A stretch of 42,940 bases of DNA, taken from positions 1 through 42,940 of the forward strand of contig CAAGMI010000123.1 of assembly GCA_900771005.1 (NCBI GenBank), given 5' to 3'. This stretch comes from Rikenellaceae bacterium. Lineage in GTDB: Bacteria; Bacteroidota; Bacteroidia; Bacteroidales; UBA932. This document shows positions 41,562 through 42,940 of this stretch, piece by piece. The translations under genes and the position numbers were made by a program. The notes beneath the pieces were generated by a model, which saw only the letters and a program-made list of their open reading frames with translations, was not told where the DNA came from and searched no databases. How positions within the stretch are numbered: the stretch's first letter is position 1; the number at the start of each line of letters is the position of its first letter.

Positions 41562-42569
41562 CTATATGTGCTCCACTTCCGGGCTGAGTTCAACTCCGAA
41601 CTTTTCCCATACCGCGGAGATGATCTTCTGTTCCAAAGCCATCACTTCCTCGGGAGCCGCTGTCCCGCTTGCGTTCACCAGGACGAGAGGCTGGCGTTCA
41701 TACACGGCGACATTCCCCTCTTTATATCCCTTGAATCCGCACTGCTCTATCATCCAGGCGGCAGGCACCTTCACAAACCCGCCTTCAAGTATGTAATGGG
41801 GAACGGAAGCGTATCCCTGCGCCACTCTTGCAAACTGTGCACCACTGAGCACGGGATTCTTGAAAAAACTTCCGGCGCTGCCGATTTCGGACGGGTCGGG
41901 AAGTTTTTCTTTCCTTATCCTGATGACAGCCTCCCGGATTTCCGCCGGAGTCAGATCTTCCCTGCCGGCGAATATCTCGCTGAGCCCCTTGTATTCGAGT
42001 TTCGGTGAATACTTCCTCGTCAGACGGAAAAGAACGCTGGTCACGATGTAACGTCCCTTCTCCTGTTTGAAACGGGAATCACGATATCCGTAGGCGCACT
42101 CCGGTGTCTTGAAAATGACCTTCTTGCGCTCCTGCAGATCGAAGCAGACCACGCCCGCTATCACGTCCTTGGCCTCAACTCCGTAGGCTCCCACGTTCTG
42201 AACCGCCGCGGCCCCGACCTCTCCCGGTATCGACGACAGGTTCTCAAGCCCCCAAAGGCCATATCCGCAGGTTTCCTTGACAAGATCGTCAAGTATCACG
42301 CCCGCCCCTACGGTCAGCAGGACTTCTTCGAGCCCCATATCCACGTACTTCACGTACTTGATGGCTGAATGGAACACCGTTCCCTTGAAATCTCCGGTGA
42401 AAAGCAGATTGCTCCCGGCGCCTATGTGCAGCCACGGTCCCGGCAGACTGTCAAAATCCAGCGACTGCAACTCCTGTGAAGAAGAATACTCCACGAAAGT
42501 GTCGCAGGACACCTTCATCCTGAAAGTGTTCCTCCCGCTGAGATCGACATTATGCTCCACCGTCACCAT
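41562..42569 (-). CDS. murB: UDP-N-acetylenolpyruvoylglucosamine reductase
   Basis: An FAD enzyme that completes UDP-MurNAc using NADPH. The 335-residue protein is a type I MurB: the FAD-binding LHIGAGSNLLFTGDF, NLSSIPGEVGAAAVQNVGAY, Arg in GYRDSRFK (about 160-167), the catalytic Ser in GSAGSFFKNP (about 228-237) and the C-terminal Glu near SPEVEHI. It heads the five-gene minus-strand unit. Confidence 0.97.
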   Translation of the reverse strand: MVTVEHNVDLSGRNTFRMKVSCDTFVEYSSSQELQSLDFDSLPGPWLHIGAGSNLLFTGDFKGTVFHSAIKYVKYVDMGLEEVLLTVGAGVILDDLVKETCGYGLWGLENLSSIPGEVGAAAVQNVGAYGVEAKDVIAGVVCFDLQERKKVIFKTPECAYGYRDSRFKQEKGRYIVTSVLFRLTRKYSPKLEYKGLSEIFAGREDLTPAEIREAVIRIRKEKLPDPSEIGSAGSFFKNPVLSGAQFARVAQGYASVPHYILEGGFVKVPAAWMIEQCGFKGYKEGNVAVYERQPLVLVNASGTAAPEEVMALEQKIISAVWEKFGVELSPEVEHI

Positions 42570-42575
42570 AACTTA

Positions 42576-42583
42576 CAAATTTA
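42576..42583 (-). promoter_or_regulatory. -7 box of the murB operon
   Basis: TAAATTTG on the minus strand ends six bases before the murB ATG, predicting a leaderless transcript. No TTG was found exactly 19 or 20 bases upstream. Confidence 0.5.
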
Positions 42584-42657
42584 CAAATAATCCTGCGAGA
42601 TTCCGATATCATAGATGGATTCTATTCATCAGACGTCCCTGATACCCAGACCTATGT

Positions 42658-42759
42658 GGAGCAAAGAAAGCATCTGGTGCTCCAGAAAAGGGAAAATTAA
42701 CCTGCCGAGGAGCAAAAAAGGTGATCTGCGCTCCAAAAGTTGAGAAAACTCCAATCGCA
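42658..42759. repeat. Two imperfect direct repeats, each with a GGAGC...GCTCC hairpin
   Basis: Copy 1 starts at 42658 (arms GGAGCA 42658-42663 and TGCTCC 42678-42683). Copy 2 starts 51 bases later (arms GGAGC 42709-42713 and GCTCC 42730-42734). Both continue with A-rich sequence after the first arm. The similarity is clear around the arms and weak between copies. It could be a REP-like interspersed element or a structured RNA. Confidence 0.55.
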
Positions 42760-42782
42760 GGGTCAAAGCATAGTGAGTCGGA

Positions 42783-42915
42783 TAGGCAGTAGCACGTGCA
42801 TTGCCTAATCATCCGCCTGGACAGATGAATCAGATGCATAATTGGCGTGGAAAGAATCTTTGCGGAGACGGCGAAAGTCATTCCGTGGACAAAATCGCCA
42901 ATATCGTCCACGGAA
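42783..42915. other. Non-coding right edge with further hairpins
   Basis: TAGGCA (42783-42788) pairs with TGCCTA (42802-42807) around a central GCACGTGC. A perfect 10-bp stem joins 42881-42890 (TTCCGTGGAC) to 42906-42915 with a 15-base loop. No convincing gene is seen from 42584 to the window end. Confidence 0.5.
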
Positions 42916-42940
42916 CATGTATATCTGCCCGCCGACACGG

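Noticed and set aside
40856..41587. 243-codon plus frame
   Set aside because: Antisense to murA, which is fully recognisable.
42609..42938. 109-codon minus-strand open frame at the right edge
   Set aside because: Its composition is unlike a protein (Cys, His and Phe clusters, no domain). It runs through the hairpin repeats, and the murB promoter box is separate from it.

Overview
This window is chromosomal DNA from a member of the Bacteroidota, most likely an uncultured Bacteroidales-type organism. The evidence is Bacteroidota-restricted genes (DUF4294, DUF4270, DUF3098 beside ftsX, a 274-residue half-length GT5 'glycogen synthase'), zinc-free L36 and S14 forms, a MurA with Asp in place of the fosfomycin-target Cys, and promoters of the Bacteroidota type (TTG, 19 bases, TAnnTTTG) in front of tRNA-Leu, rplP, acpP and rplC. 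Genus cannot be fixed from the sequence alone.

Layout. 1-408: edge of a possible insertion element (24 codons of an unidentified protein, inverted repeats built on GCTACG) and the tRNA-Leu terminator. 409-493: tRNA-Leu(CAA). 574-3494: shikimate genes aroB and an aroD-aroA fusion. 3500-13972 (minus): 22 genes of the spc/alpha part of the ribosomal supercluster, rplP to rplQ, with secY, map, infA and rpoA. 14274-23779: an unrelated block of eleven genes (DUF4294, lpxH, uppP, DUF3098, ftsX, GT5 half-protein, DUF4270 lipoprotein, acpP, pnuC, uvrC, a TlpA-like lipoprotein). 23859-27753 (minus): the S10 part, rplC to rpsC. 27923-37153 (plus): a tight eight-gene unit cdaA-mutS2-yraN-GDP-mannose synthesis-thrA-asd-dapB-dapA. 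37150-42569 (minus): murB-murA-aspA-dapF-ddh, converging on dapA. 42570-42940: no convincing gene, but several hairpins and two imperfect direct repeats.

The most striking feature is the break in the normally continuous S10-spc supercluster between rpsC (S3) and rplP (L16), with about 9.9 kb between them in the same orientation. Both halves look adapted to the break: rplP has its own consensus promoter and rpsC is followed by a good hairpin terminator. rplC also heads its block with its own promoter and has no rpsJ in front of it.

The right-hand third joins cell-wall precursor supply. One strand turns aspartate into tetrahydrodipicolinate (thrA, asd, dapB, dapA) behind a c-di-AMP synthase. 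The opposing strand carries murA/murB, aspartase, and two enzymes that lead to meso-diaminopimelate by different routes (DapF and Ddh). The bifunctional ThrA is about 165 residues shorter than usual because its ACT regulatory region is cut down. I found no phage, CRISPR, or defence system. The interest lies in operon architecture, gene fusions and reduced regulatory domains.
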